Assembly (NCBI RefSeq): GCF_041146795.1
Contig: NC_135167.1
Location: forward strand, 2,398,954 to 2,462,953
Length of the DNA stretch: 64,000 nucleotides
Origin: Maylandia zebra
Taxonomy: Eukaryota; Chordata; Actinopteri; Cichliformes; Cichlidae
Direction of reading: 5' to 3'
Shown: positions 49,540 to 59,380 of the stretch, in pieces
Numbering within the stretch: position 1 is the first letter of the stretch
Layout: each line of letters begins with the position of its first letter
Made by a program: the position numbers and the translations under genes
Notes under the pieces: generated by a model
Told to the model about the DNA's origin: nothing
The model's database searches: none
What the model saw: only the letters and a program-made list of their open reading frames with translations

Positions 49540-50420
49540 ATTTTCAATTCAGTTCAATTCAATTTTATTTACACAGCACCAAATCACAGTCGCCTCAAAG
49601 TGCTTTATACTGTAAGGTCGACCCTACAATAACACATACAGAGAAAAACCCAACAATCATATGACCCCCTATGAGCAGCACTTTGGTGACAGTGGGAAGG
49701 AAAAACTCCCTTTTAACAGGAAGAAACCTGCTTCATGCCCTGGAGGACGGGGCTGTGGCCCCCCCACACCCTCTAGCAGATCATTACATGAAGGAACCTT
49801 TAAAAAAAATAAAACAAGCGCGTCCATGCTCACAGGTGTACACACGGGTGATCACACCCACAAACTACACCCTTTTTGGCTCCTACCTCAAAGCACACTG
49901 TGTTCTGTTGATCTTATGTGCTGCACAATAATGTTTAACATTTAGTATTTACTGTCATATTCCCATATATCATTGTGATGTTGTTTATTCTATTACTCTT
50001 GTTCTCTTCTGCTTGTTTTCTTTTTTCTTTCTCAGCAGGTGATCCAGGTGATTGATATATGCATTTTTTATTTCTTTTTCTGCTCATTCTGTTGGTTTTT
50101 GTCTTTTGCCCTTCTCCCCCGTCCCTCTTCTCAGCTGTTTCTCTTTCCCTCTTTCTTTCTCCCCTTCTTTCCCCCAGTCAAGTCTGTCCCATATTCAGTA
50201 AGTGAAAATAAAATAAACAATAAAAGGTGAATCAAATGGACCATTACGGCAAGGCTGGGATGGTCAGTTTGGTAAAGTAAATCCGTTGGGCATCTTTCTT
50301 TGCCTTTAGACAACAATTCTGATGCAAAAGAGCCAAACGGGACAGGCAAAAAAAAAAAACAGAGGGAAACCTCCGGCAGAACCAGGCTCAGGGAGGGGCG
50401 GGGCCATCTGCTGTGATTGG
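49540..50420 (+). repeat. Common teleost interspersed repeat, split by a retroposon
   Basis: The left part (TTCAATTTTATTTACACAGC ... GGGAAGGAAAAACTCCCTTT) and right part (CCTCCGGCAGAACCAGGCTC ... GGGGCGGGGCCATCTGCTG) are two halves of one repeat that I recognise as abundant in cichlid-type genomes. They are separated by the 636-bp insertion at 49730-50365. Confidence 0.65.
49730..50365 (+). mobile_element. Poly(A)-tailed retroposon, 636 bp, with target-site duplication
   Basis: The insertion begins GCTTCATGCCCTGGAGGACG, ends with an A12 tract (50348-50359) plus CAGAGG, and is flanked by GAAACCT at 49723-49729 and 50366-50372. It matches the minus-strand copy at 5146-5750 over most of its length. 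Poly(A), target duplication and variable 5' truncation fit target-primed reverse transcription of a LINE 3' end. No coding capacity. Confidence 0.7.
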
Positions 50421-51699
50421 TTATAAATATTACAAATATTAAAGATATTACACCACATCATAATTTTTGATTAAGATGACAAATATCAGTTATTTACTTG
50501 TTTTCATGAACAGAAACATGTTTTAGTGTTTGATGGACTGTGGGATCGACTCATTTCTGACTTGTCGGATGAAATTCGGGTCTAAATGTGTGAATTCAGT
50601 TTACTTGCTGAATAAACAACATCATAATTGGTAGTTTTTGACAGATTTCTAAATTAAAACTTTTTTCTGTGGCACATGTCCAGATACGTTTGGCAGTGCA
50701 GAGCTGCGACGCTGCGAGATGGTCAGCGTCGCGCAGTTTTCACTTCCTCCAACTGAAAAAAGGTTTCTGAGAATAGCTGGGGACCACGCACACAGCCCGA
50801 AGACAGACCATAAATGTTTTTGTTCTTCATTGTTCTGCTTAGAAAAGGATTTAAAGAAGGTGAAATGACATCACTTTCTTTCTCCTTATTTAGGTCCTGT
50901 TCTTGTTCCTGTAAAAAACCAGCTTTAACACAGATGCAGGCTCCTTTTCTCCTCTGGTGAAATCAGTAAAGATGAATAAAAACACGATGCAGACCCACAG
51001 GTTTGAAATTTGGTGTCGTTTCAGCAGCTGTTATTAATGTTACCGTGAGGTTTACATCTGATTGCGTCATTTATGCCACAAACACAAAATAACATCTGTA
51101 GTCGTTCAACAACACACAGCTTTCAGCCAAAGTTGTGCGTGAGTGCTGAGGGGTTTACTTTTGTGCCCCTCACAGGGTTTTGGTTGTGAAGGTGAGCGCG
51201 GGGAGGACTCTGATCTCTGACTTCTCTGCTTATCCTGCTGCAGCAGTTTTCATACCACAGATAAATGTTGTCGGTCATTCTCTGTCACTGACCGGTGACA
51301 TGTCCGTGTTTTCAGGTACAGTCATATGTTGTCTCCTCCCCAGACACTGAGAGCAAACACACACTGCACAGACTCAGCCTTGGAAATGACGTCTGAGACC
51401 TCACAGTGAGCAGTAAAGCTTTTTCTTCTACCGGAGGCTGTTTCAAAGAAGAGGAATCTTTAGACCGAAAGAGAACAGCTGATCAAAACGAGCTGTGAGA
51501 TCCGGTGTGGCTGGAAGGACGAGTGGGGCTGACTATGAGCGTCTTTTCCTCTTTGACTAAATTTAAAAATTTGGAAATTTTTGAGAGTTTTCCAAGTATT
51601 TTTCTGTGAGCTGTGCAGAAATGATGCAGAGGACAGACGAGGAAGTGAAAGCATGAAAAGAAGAGTAGACACACACTTTTACACCAGCTTTGTTTAAGG
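50421..51699. other. No gene seen
   Basis: Unique-looking intergenic sequence. The segment from 52271 to about 52880 is similar. Confidence 0.5.
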
Positions 51700-52270
51700 T
51701 TGTGTCACTCGTGGATTTCAGGGGCTTGTTCTGTTTCCAGGGTGGATAATGGCTTCAAAAAACAAGAATTAGGTGGACAAGATTTAATTTATGTTGGACT
51801 CTCTCTAATCCTCACAGTGCCAAAAGGCTCAAATGTATATACAAATACAAAATATATCCAAAGTCCACACCTTCGGGCTATAATGAAATTCGTGGCTTCC
51901 CACAGGGGCGAGCCAGTCGCCTTCTGGAGAAAAGTTTTATGGTCAGCTGAGACAAAGACCGAGCTGTTTGGCAACAATAACCAGTTTACGTTAGCAGGAG
52001 TAAAGGTGAGACTTTCAAACCTGAGGCGGTGGCGGTAGCATCGTGCTCTGGGGCTTTTTATTTTACTGCCAGTGGTGATGGTATGCTGCACAAAGTGGGA
52101 ATAATGAAGGAGGACTTCATCACCAGTTTAAATGAACTCTAACCATTCTGCTAACAAGAGCGGTCAAATATTCAGCCAGAATTACGCCAGAAGCTTGTTG
52201 ATGGTTTCCCAAAGCATCTGGTCGAGGTGCAACTTGCTACAGGACATTTAAGCTCATGTTAGTTTGGCTG
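51700..52270 (+). mobile_element. Fossil Tc1-like transposase fragment
   Basis: Translated pieces include VLWSAETKTELFGNNN (position of the first catalytic residue, where the usual D is A here), a GGGSIVLWG-like stretch near 52030, and a 3' end with CAAATATTCAGCCAGAATTA followed by AGAAGCTTGTTGATGG. Frameshifts and stops throughout. No terminal repeats were located. Confidence 0.55.
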
Positions 52271-52960
52271 TTTGTACATATTTGAGTCTGAAAAAAGTTC
52301 AATGAAATCATTACAAGCATAAAATTACAACAATGTTCATGCCCATGATGACTGGATGTGATCCTCTGACCACAGCGGCACATATGTTTTTATTGTGTTA
52401 GAAAATAAAAGCATGACATGATTTCTGAAGACCATGAAACCATGAACTGAAGCTCTATCAAGAGCTCACTATCCTGCAGCACCGGCTTCTAGAACCGTCC
52501 TTATAAAACAAAAACAGCATCGACTTTTAGGGATTTGCTTACCTGAAACCAAACATCTACATCTATCTGCATTTTGTTATATTTTTGCACCAAGATGCCT
52601 TTTCTTCTCTTAGAGAATGTAAAATAGCACCTGAAGAAGCTTTGGTGGACACATGGATCTACAATGCCAGAGGATTGTATAAAGAGGCTGGTAGATAACG
52701 TACCCAGAAGTCACTGCTGGACGTTTGTCTCATGAGGCCAACACACTCGTAAAAATAAAGCAATCTATACTTTTATTTCCAAAGCGTTGGCCAATCAGAA
52801 CTGTTGGGCTTTATGACAGAAAACACTTTATGACTGAAAATGCAGCTCTATCATGCAGCCAGATGTTTTTCTCTGAATCCTGTCAGAAAGGAGAAGAAGT
52901 GGAACCAAAGGGGAACCGTGCCTTCTTAGAACACACTGAGCCATGAACGTGGACGTCGGA

Positions 52961-52968
52961 TATAAAGG
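52961..52968 (+). promoter_or_regulatory. TATA box of CC chemokine copy B
   Basis: TATAAAGG lies about 72 nt upstream of the ATG at 53041, inside about 155 bp of promoter almost identical to that of copy A on the opposite strand (37365-37520). Confidence 0.75.
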
Positions 52969-53040
52969 GAGCAGCGAGCAGGTCGGAGCACATCAGCCCT
53001 GCACATTCCAACAGAAGAACATCTGTCTGTGTCGGGAACC

Positions 53041-54068
53041 ATGAAGACTCTGCTGGCTCTCACAGTCCTGACGCTCATCTGCTTCCTGAAGCACAGCTCT
53101 GCCAGTGAGTACCGCTGACCTCTGAGCACCGTGAGTGTGAGCTGCACTCATATTAACTCTGTGTGTGTGTCCACAGTGCCAGTCGCTATAGAAATGGTGA
53201 TAAACGGTGTCGAATGCTGCGAGGCCGTCACTAATAAAATCCACATACCAGTGACAAAGGTGAAGCATGTGATGAAGAGCAGCTGCAACCTTGAAGCGAT
53301 CATGTGAGTATCCTCAGGAGGTCAGGAGTGTTATTATCCCGACTGTTTTTGTTCAGTTTTGTAGCAGCTTAAATTCTCACTGTGACCACCCGACTTTGAA
53401 ATTCTGTTAAATATTTCTCATCCAGCAAACTGTGAGCTGTGACAAAATAATTAATGTTCTTGCTGTAAAACGGTTTTATGAAATAGGGGTGAACCAATCT
53501 ATGTCATGTAGATTTCTAATTATAAGTGTTAATACGTTTTCCTGTTGCCACATGTTAAATGCAGCCATTACAACAACAGCATGGTCCGTGAGCTCAGGAC
53601 TGTAAACTGTAAAACAATAATAATAATGTTGAGGAGAAAATTAGGTGAAGCTAAGTAAATGCAGTGAAATCTGCCTCCAAAAAGATGTTTTTAGCTCTCG
53701 GGTCCTGTTCGGATCAGCTTCACTGATCTGTCAGGATCAACTGCCATAAATGAAAACTCAAGTCTTTGCTCTCGTTCGGAGTCACGATTGATCTGAATCA
53801 GTTCGACAATAAAGAAGTGCGATTTCTATCAGTGGCTTCTGGTAATGACTAAATGAAATGTTTATTACTTCTAATCAAGTCTTTGCGACGTATATTCCAG
53901 TTTCTTCCCGACAGTGAAACTGCACGTGTGTGTTTAAAGTGTGTATCATGTGTTTCTTGCAGAGTCACCACTGTGGCTCGGAGGAAGTTCTGCCTTGATG
54001 CTAAATGGAAACATGCACAGATGCATCTGGAAGAATTCAAGAAAAAATCCTCAGCCCGGAAACCCTGA
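53041..54068 (+). CDS. CC chemokine, copy B (three exons, 98 aa)
   Basis: The exons are 53041-53104, 53177-53303 and 53963-54068 with GT-AG junctions, 297 nt in frame. The signal peptide is identical to copy A. The mature part has GVECCEAV (CC pair), SSCNLEAI (third cysteine), RKFCLDAKW (fourth cysteine before the predicted C-terminal helix) and a lysine-rich tail ending in SARKP. Exon 2 is one codon shorter than in copy A. Intron 2 is 659 bp against 353 bp in copy A. Coding exon 1 is identical to copy A base for base, intron 1 and the promoter are nearly identical, and exon 3 is clearly more diverged. Function is as for copy A: a secreted leukocyte attractant, receptor unknown. Confidence 0.9.
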
Positions 54069-54142
54069 GAGTGATGAAGGAGATCTAAAAACAACAGAAA
54101 GCTTCTGTGCACAAACTGACGTTTGTTTGATTGTGTTTGACT

Positions 54143-54450
54143 TAAAGCTGGGCGATAGAACGATAACGATATGTATTGCGAAATAACTTTTTCTCGTTAG
54201 GAAAATCAAACTGTTGCGATCTGAAAAAGTCTCATGTTCCTTAAGTACATCTACCCTGTTGAACTTATTATGGGAAATAAATATTTAAATAAAAACAAGC
54301 TGCTGATTATTTCACATTTTACTTGTGAGCAACGGCACATTTAAATCTTACAAATATAGTTATTTGGCTTATATCGTGATAGATATCGTTATCGCCTGAA
54401 ATGAAAAGAACATATCGTGATATGAAAAAATCTCATATCGCCCAGCTCTA
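54143..54450. mobile_element. hAT-like MITE, 308 bp, just downstream of chemokine copy B
   Basis: Terminal repeats TAAAGCTGGGCGATA and, inverted, TATCGCCCAGCTCTA (one mismatch) are flanked by a perfect 8-bp duplication GTTTGACT at 54135-54142 and 54451-54458. An 8-bp duplication is the hAT signature. It has no coding capacity. It starts 75 bp after the chemokine stop codon and contains two AATAAA hexamers on the gene's strand. Confidence 0.8.
54276..54293 (+). terminator. Two candidate polyadenylation signals inside a MITE, downstream of chemokine copy B
   Basis: AATAAA occurs at 54276-54281 and 54288-54293, about 210 nt beyond the copy B stop codon. Both lie inside the hAT-like MITE at 54143-54450. 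No canonical hexamer was seen between the stop and the MITE. Confidence 0.4.
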
Positions 54451-54764
54451 GTTTGACTGTTTGATTGTGTTTGATTGTGTCTGACTGTGTTTTTGTGAGA
54501 ACACGGTGTACGTGTATGTTTTGATCTGCGGCAGAACTTTATGTGTGGTCGACTGTGATCACACAGAAACGTTTTCAGTTTAAACCTTTGAAAGTTTATT
54601 TTTCTCTGATGTCTTGAGCTAAACCAAGTAGTGCGACTGAACTCGTGTCATTGTATTTAAAAGGCTTGATAATTAATGCTTCACCTTAACTTAAAGTATT
54701 TTTAAAAGTGCTTTTTTTAAAATAAAACTTTAAAATACTTTTAAAGTACTAAAGAAGGGAATTA

Positions 54765-55400
54765 GATTTGACATCACTCCATAGTCTCGACTCTTCGCTG
54801 CTTTCAGCTTATTTAAGCCATTGTGCAGAAGTCTGGGGCAGTAACTATAAACTACAGGGGGCGATCGTGGCTCAAGAGTTGGGAGTTCGCCTTGTAATCG
54901 GAAGGTTGCCGGTTCGAACCCCGGCTTGGACAGTCTCGGTCGTTGTGTCCTTGGGCAAGACACTTCACCCGTTGCCTACTGGTGGTGGTCAGAGGGCCCG
55001 GTGGCGCCAGTGTCCGGCAGCCTCGCCTCTGTCAGTGCGCCCCAGGGTGGCTGTGGCTACATTGTAGCTGCCATCACCAGTGTGTGAATGTGTGTGTGAA
55101 TGGGTGGATGACAGGTTGTGTAAAGCGCTTTGGGGTCCTTAGGGACTAGAAAAAGCGCTATACAAATACAGGCCATTTACCATTTTTACCATTACAGTGT
55201 CCATCATTTTCAGTGTTATTCATACTAACTCATTGTTCTTAAAATGCTGAGGTTTGCAGATCTAATTGAAATAAAAGTATAACAGAAAGAGTCAGTGCTT
55301 CATGTCTGGAGCACTGCACAGACATGAAGCACTTCAAAAAAGAGGCATAAAGATCATAATGAGATCATAAAAATGGTGAATATTAGCGAACGTCTCGGTT
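54765..55400 (+). mobile_element. Possible LINE coding remnant around the SINE
   Basis: Before the SINE the + strand reads LSHCAEVWGSNYK. After it, frames with stops read ADLIEIK. Both resemble the region downstream of the reverse transcriptase domain in a non-LTR element, suggesting the SINE landed in LINE debris. Short and degenerate. Confidence 0.3.
54857..55195 (+). mobile_element. tRNA-derived SINE (AFC-like)
   Basis: The head carries an RNA polymerase III A box (TGGCTCAAGAGTTGGG, from about 54868) and B box (GGTTCGAACCC, 54911-54921), tRNA-like spacing apart. A unique body follows, then the tail TGTAAAGCGCTTTGGGGTCC ... CAAATACAGGCCATTTACC. I recognise the tail from cichlid SINEs of the AFC type; the family name needs a consensus comparison. 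Confidence 0.7.
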
Positions 55401-55777
55401 TAGTTAGCGACCACTTTGTCCGTATTCACATTGTACAGCAAACGTTCCAACACTGGAGTATTTATTCAGCTTCGATGTGTGCAGGCTGCAAAAACAGGAT
55501 GATAATAATTTGTATTTTACGTAGAGGCTTATTAGAAAAATGTTCTTATTGAGGTTCATATCAGTAAGGAAGCTGGATAAATGTCAACTGATAATTTTTG
55601 GAGAAGAGGTGGAATCAGATCAGCGTGCACGTCCTCCCACTCCTTCTCGAGGGCAAGCCAATCAGAACAGCTGGAGTGAATTTGATTTATTTTTCTCAAT
55701 GAGCTTTCTTTGTATTGTTTACATGGTCAAAATAAATTAAAGAGAACAAACCAAAAAACTAAAAAATAAAAGTCATC

Positions 55778-55957
55778 ATGCTCAGTGAAATGATCATAGA
55801 GGGACCAATGAAATATGATTTTACTGTTACAGTGAAGCTTGGAGAAAATCCACTTGGAAAATCATTGATTGTCCTTCTATATAATAACAACGTTGTTATT
55901 GCCCAAAATCCAAACAATGAAGAACTGAAACAGCAGATGAATGAGCTGGAAATGTAA
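55778..55957 (+). CDS. Unidentified exon-like small ORF (59 codons)
   Basis: The frame from the ATG at 55778 runs 59 codons to a TAA that itself overlaps a consensus splice donor (GAAAT|GTAAGTG). Composition is protein-like, not AT-driven: the segment KYDFTVTVKLGENPLGK suggests alternating beta-strand residues, followed by a hydrophobic strand (SLIVLLYNNNVVIA) and a polar helix (NEELKQQMNELE). An AG just before GGACCAATG (near 55800) could be an acceptor. I do not recognise the family. It could be an orphan exon of a partly lost gene, a captured exon in a repeat, or a chance ORF. Neighbours are LINE fragments and no partner exon was found. Confidence 0.3.
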   Translation: MLSEMIIEGPMKYDFTVTVKLGENPLGKSLIVLLYNNNVVIAQNPNNEELKQQMNELEM

Positions 55958-56059
55958 GTGTCCTGTGTGGGTGCAATAATAAGTCAAATTAAACATATTC
56001 TGCCTCGCTGAGATCATTTGTCCTCACTTGTCCACATAATTTTGTCCAGTTGGTGGCGA

Positions 56060-56440
56060 TGTCTGCTTATCTTAGTCTGCCGGGCAGTAACACAAGTTCC
56101 CAACAATCCCTGAATGAGGCGCAGCTCTGCAGTAAAAATACTCCAATCCCAAAATACTCCTTGTACTGGAGTATTTTGGGATTTGGACTGGAGACGTATT
56201 TTCCCAGTCATCCTGTGCCTCCTCTCTGAACTCTGAGCAACATTTGTCCTTCTGTAACTTCCACCACTTAATCCTTGCCTCTGCCTTCGCTTGCTTCTTC
56301 CTTAAAGCCATCCTACAGACTACCATCTGACACCGCCTTGCACCTTCTACACCCATTTCCATGTTTCACAGAAGATGCTGCACATCAGGATTTCTCTCCT
56401 TAATGCCATAACCACCCAACACCTCTGCACCACCTTTGTT
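56060..56440 (-). mobile_element. RTE/BovB-like LINE endonuclease-region fragment
   Basis: Minus-strand frames read GGAEVLGGYGIKERN and RMEMGVEGARRCQMVVCRM, then KAEARIKWWKLQKDKCCSEF and REEAQDDW. This matches the end of the endonuclease domain and the linker of RTE-type LINEs (often annotated as craniofacial development protein 2-like). Frameshifted and without ends. Confidence 0.6.
56145..56183. repeat. Perfect 16-bp hairpin
   Basis: AATCCCAAAATACTCC (56145-56160) and its exact reverse complement (56168-56183), 7-nt loop, inside the RTE-like fragment. Confidence 0.9.
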
Positions 56441-57100
56441 CCCTACATGTCCACTGCAGTCGTTACATTTAGTCTGTGCTCTTCCACATTCCTTACATTT
56501 ATCCCTGTCATGACGGAAGGACAGGAAGCATGAAGATGACAGATCATACCATCTTGGATTTCCGAACCAGTTCAGAAGATAGATTCCCCGGCGTCTTAAC
56601 GCAAAGAATCCAAAACTGGTCATGCTGAAACTATGCAAAACAGCGCCCCCATGTGACAGATTAAGGAAACTGCTGTATGTAGACACTTGTGAGGACTTAC
56701 AGAAAAGACACAAAAGGACAAATCATAGAAACAAATTCATTTATTGGCAGTAAAATAGTTACACAATGTTCTTTTAAGGAGATGTTGAACCGTTTTGAGG
56801 TGAAACGATCAGCCGCACAGGAGTCAGGGAGGATTTCACAAGTGTAAATGAAATAAACGCGGCTTCATGTCAGCGCACACCCGGTTCGCTTCTAAACTCT
56901 CCTGAAATTATAACGTAAAGATTACAGAAATAAAAACAAAGCTTTGACGGTACATTTATAACACAAATTACAGCAAAAAGTCAGTCCTTGTGCTTCTTTG
57001 CCAGGGCACTCTCGTAAAAGAAATTTTAATCTCAAGAGTTTTATTTTTCCTGGTTAAATAAATAAAAATACAATTTTAAAGTTCACAGGTGTCTTTATAT

Positions 57101-57644
57101 CAGGGGTGTCAAACAGGAGGCTCGGGGCCCAGCAAAGACTAATTCGGCCGGTGGAACAAGTGAAGGAAGGCATACATTTTGCCCTTTTAACTGTATTTCC
57201 GTAAGTTTGCAGCTTTTCTTACTGATAAAGACGTCCACCATCCACATTCATACTATAACACAGAAATAAAATAACAGAAAATCAGTTTGAGGGCAGAAAA
57301 TTTCTTTTTTCAATAATGAGACTACAGTAAAAGTTTTCTGTGAATTAACAAAAACTTGGTGTTTTATAAGTACAGTGTGAGGAATGAGCTCTCTGAACAT
57401 TTAAGCCCAAAGAGTCAGGCTGGCAGGTTTCTTTCTTTCCTGCAGCTGCTTTTATTTATCACGTAGAAAAACTGAGCTGTACTGTGCAGACTGCCCTTCT
57501 TGGTCTCATATGAACACATGTCAGGGATTAAATATGTACTTAAGCTTCTTTACGCTGACAGAAAGGCCACTTTCACTGGTCCGGGCCTTTTAACACAGGG
57601 TGGGCTGTATGTGGCCACAATGCAAACTGAGTCTGACACCCCTG
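57101..57644. mobile_element. hAT-like non-autonomous element, 544 bp
   Basis: Ends CAGGGGTGTCA and TGACACCCCTG are an exact 11-bp inverted pair. The flanks CTTTATAT (57093-57100) and CTTTACAC (57645-57652) agree at 6 of 8 positions, a decayed hAT-type duplication. Non-coding. Confidence 0.65.
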
Positions 57645-57652
57645 CTTTACAC

Positions 57653-59172
57653 CTTTATCCAGCAGAAACTGACAGTTTGACAAAAACAGCTTTAAAAATC
57701 TCTTCAAAGGGATCAAATCTGCATCATTACCTCACATGAAAATACAAATAAATAAAAACATGAACAATATCTCAAAGAAATATAGTGAAACTAAAACATT
57801 TCTTCACATTCATTCTCCTCTCTTCATTACTTTTTAGTCTCTTTAAAGCTAATTCATGTGCAGCTTCTTCATATTGTGCATGTGCCCAATACTGTCCTGT
57901 TTTGCATAGTTTAACATTTGATTCCTTCACAGCTTGAGGGGGTCGGACCGCTCTCACATCGCTCTGCTAAATGTGGAGCCATGAAGCTGTTTGCTAAGCT
58001 GAGCAGAAAAAGGTGCGTCTCTGTAAAGGCTCACAGCGTTTCTGCCAGGATCCAAACCAAGTCAGCTTTAGAGGATTTTCAGCCACTTGTTCCGAGCTCG
58101 AGCATCCTGACTTTTACTCTGCTGCAGGTCAGAGACCTCACCAGCTTTTTACTGCTCTGCATCCATCTGACAACAACATTAGTCACATTAAAAACATATT
58201 TATTTGAAGTCCCGACAGTAATTATGGACTCTTCCTTAGTAAACTCAGTGCATTTACATGATGCTGTTACTGACGGTGAAACAGTCGATCAGCTGACTGT
58301 CTCTCTGCTTCTTCTTTGGTAAATGAAACATACTAAAATCTTTCCTTGGACTCATCGTTGCATTAAAACTCGAGGCTTCGTGCTCAGCTAAGCTAACGTC
58401 TCCTGGCCTCAAATTTGCCCAAATGTTGAACTATTCATCTTCTGTTCACGCTTCCAGCCGCTCTGGCATAAAGTGAAGCTACAGCGGCACTCTGCTTTAG
58501 TGGCATTTCACATTAATCTGCATGTGCAAACTACTCAAAAAATACAATAAAATACAACAAAATAAATACTAAAGTGTGAAAGCACATCCTCGTGTCTTTG
58601 GTGAAGTCTCTGTGCTTCAGAGGTTAAACCTGCAGGTCTCACAGTTTTAACCGTGTGAGGAAAAAGAGACTTTTTAATTTTAAAAAAACATGGGAAGAAA
58701 TCTCACTTTCTTTGGAGTTTCTGGTCTGTTGGTTGGACGTTTACTGAAAGGTGGAAACAAGCTGCTTTCAGACGAGTTATTCCAAGAAATAATCAAAAAA
58801 CCTGACTGACTGCAGTCCTGCCTGATTTAAGTCACTCATTAAACTCTACAGAGCAGACTGACGCTCGGACGGATGATGGATCCGTCTTCATCACAACTCA
58901 GTTTTAAACAAAAAGAAATCACCACCAGTTTTCACTTGCAAGTAACGTCTGAATGACGAAGGAAAGTTACAGGTAGTTGGAGATAAAGTGCTATATTAAA
59001 TAAGCTTGATATGTATTTGCACAAAGCAGCGCAGCAGCTGTAATAGTTTTCTGTCACACAGCAAAGGTCTGAGGCTCTTTGAGGACGTGAAGCCTCTGAG
59101 TCTGTCTGCGCTTTAGTGTTGGTGCTGTTTATGATTAAGACTCCAGAATGACCGATCACGGTTAGTTTCTCT
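57653..59172. other. No gene seen
   Basis: Between the MITE and il17c. The 134-codon frame at 57918-58322 has no recognisable domain and no signal peptide, and looks like chance. Confidence 0.45.
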
Positions 59173-59206
59173 CAACTATCCAGACCAAAACGGGCCTGGA
59201 TAGTTG
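59173..59206. repeat. Perfect 11-bp hairpin downstream of il17c
   Basis: CAACTATCCAG (59173-59183) and its exact reverse complement (59196-59206), 12-nt loop, 175 bp beyond the il17c stop codon. Confidence 0.85.
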
Positions 59207-59380
59207 CTGACATATTGTGGTGTGGACTGGCAGCTTCAGGACAGAAAATCTTCTACTACTACTTACAGAAAACATTTTCACATGCAGGCAGAAAGCTGTG
59301 ATAAATATTCTTATAGTGTAAGTGAAGGTGCTGCACAGCTATAAATGGCCTTCAGTGTGAGTAAAGCTTAGTTTCTCAGA

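Noticed and set aside
54857-54930. Free-standing tRNA gene suggested by A and B boxes
   Set aside because: The acceptor stem does not close, and the segment continues into a SINE body and tail.
57918-58322. 134-codon frame as a gene
   Set aside because: No recognisable domain, no conserved-looking pattern and no splice context. Length is possible by chance in 64 kb.
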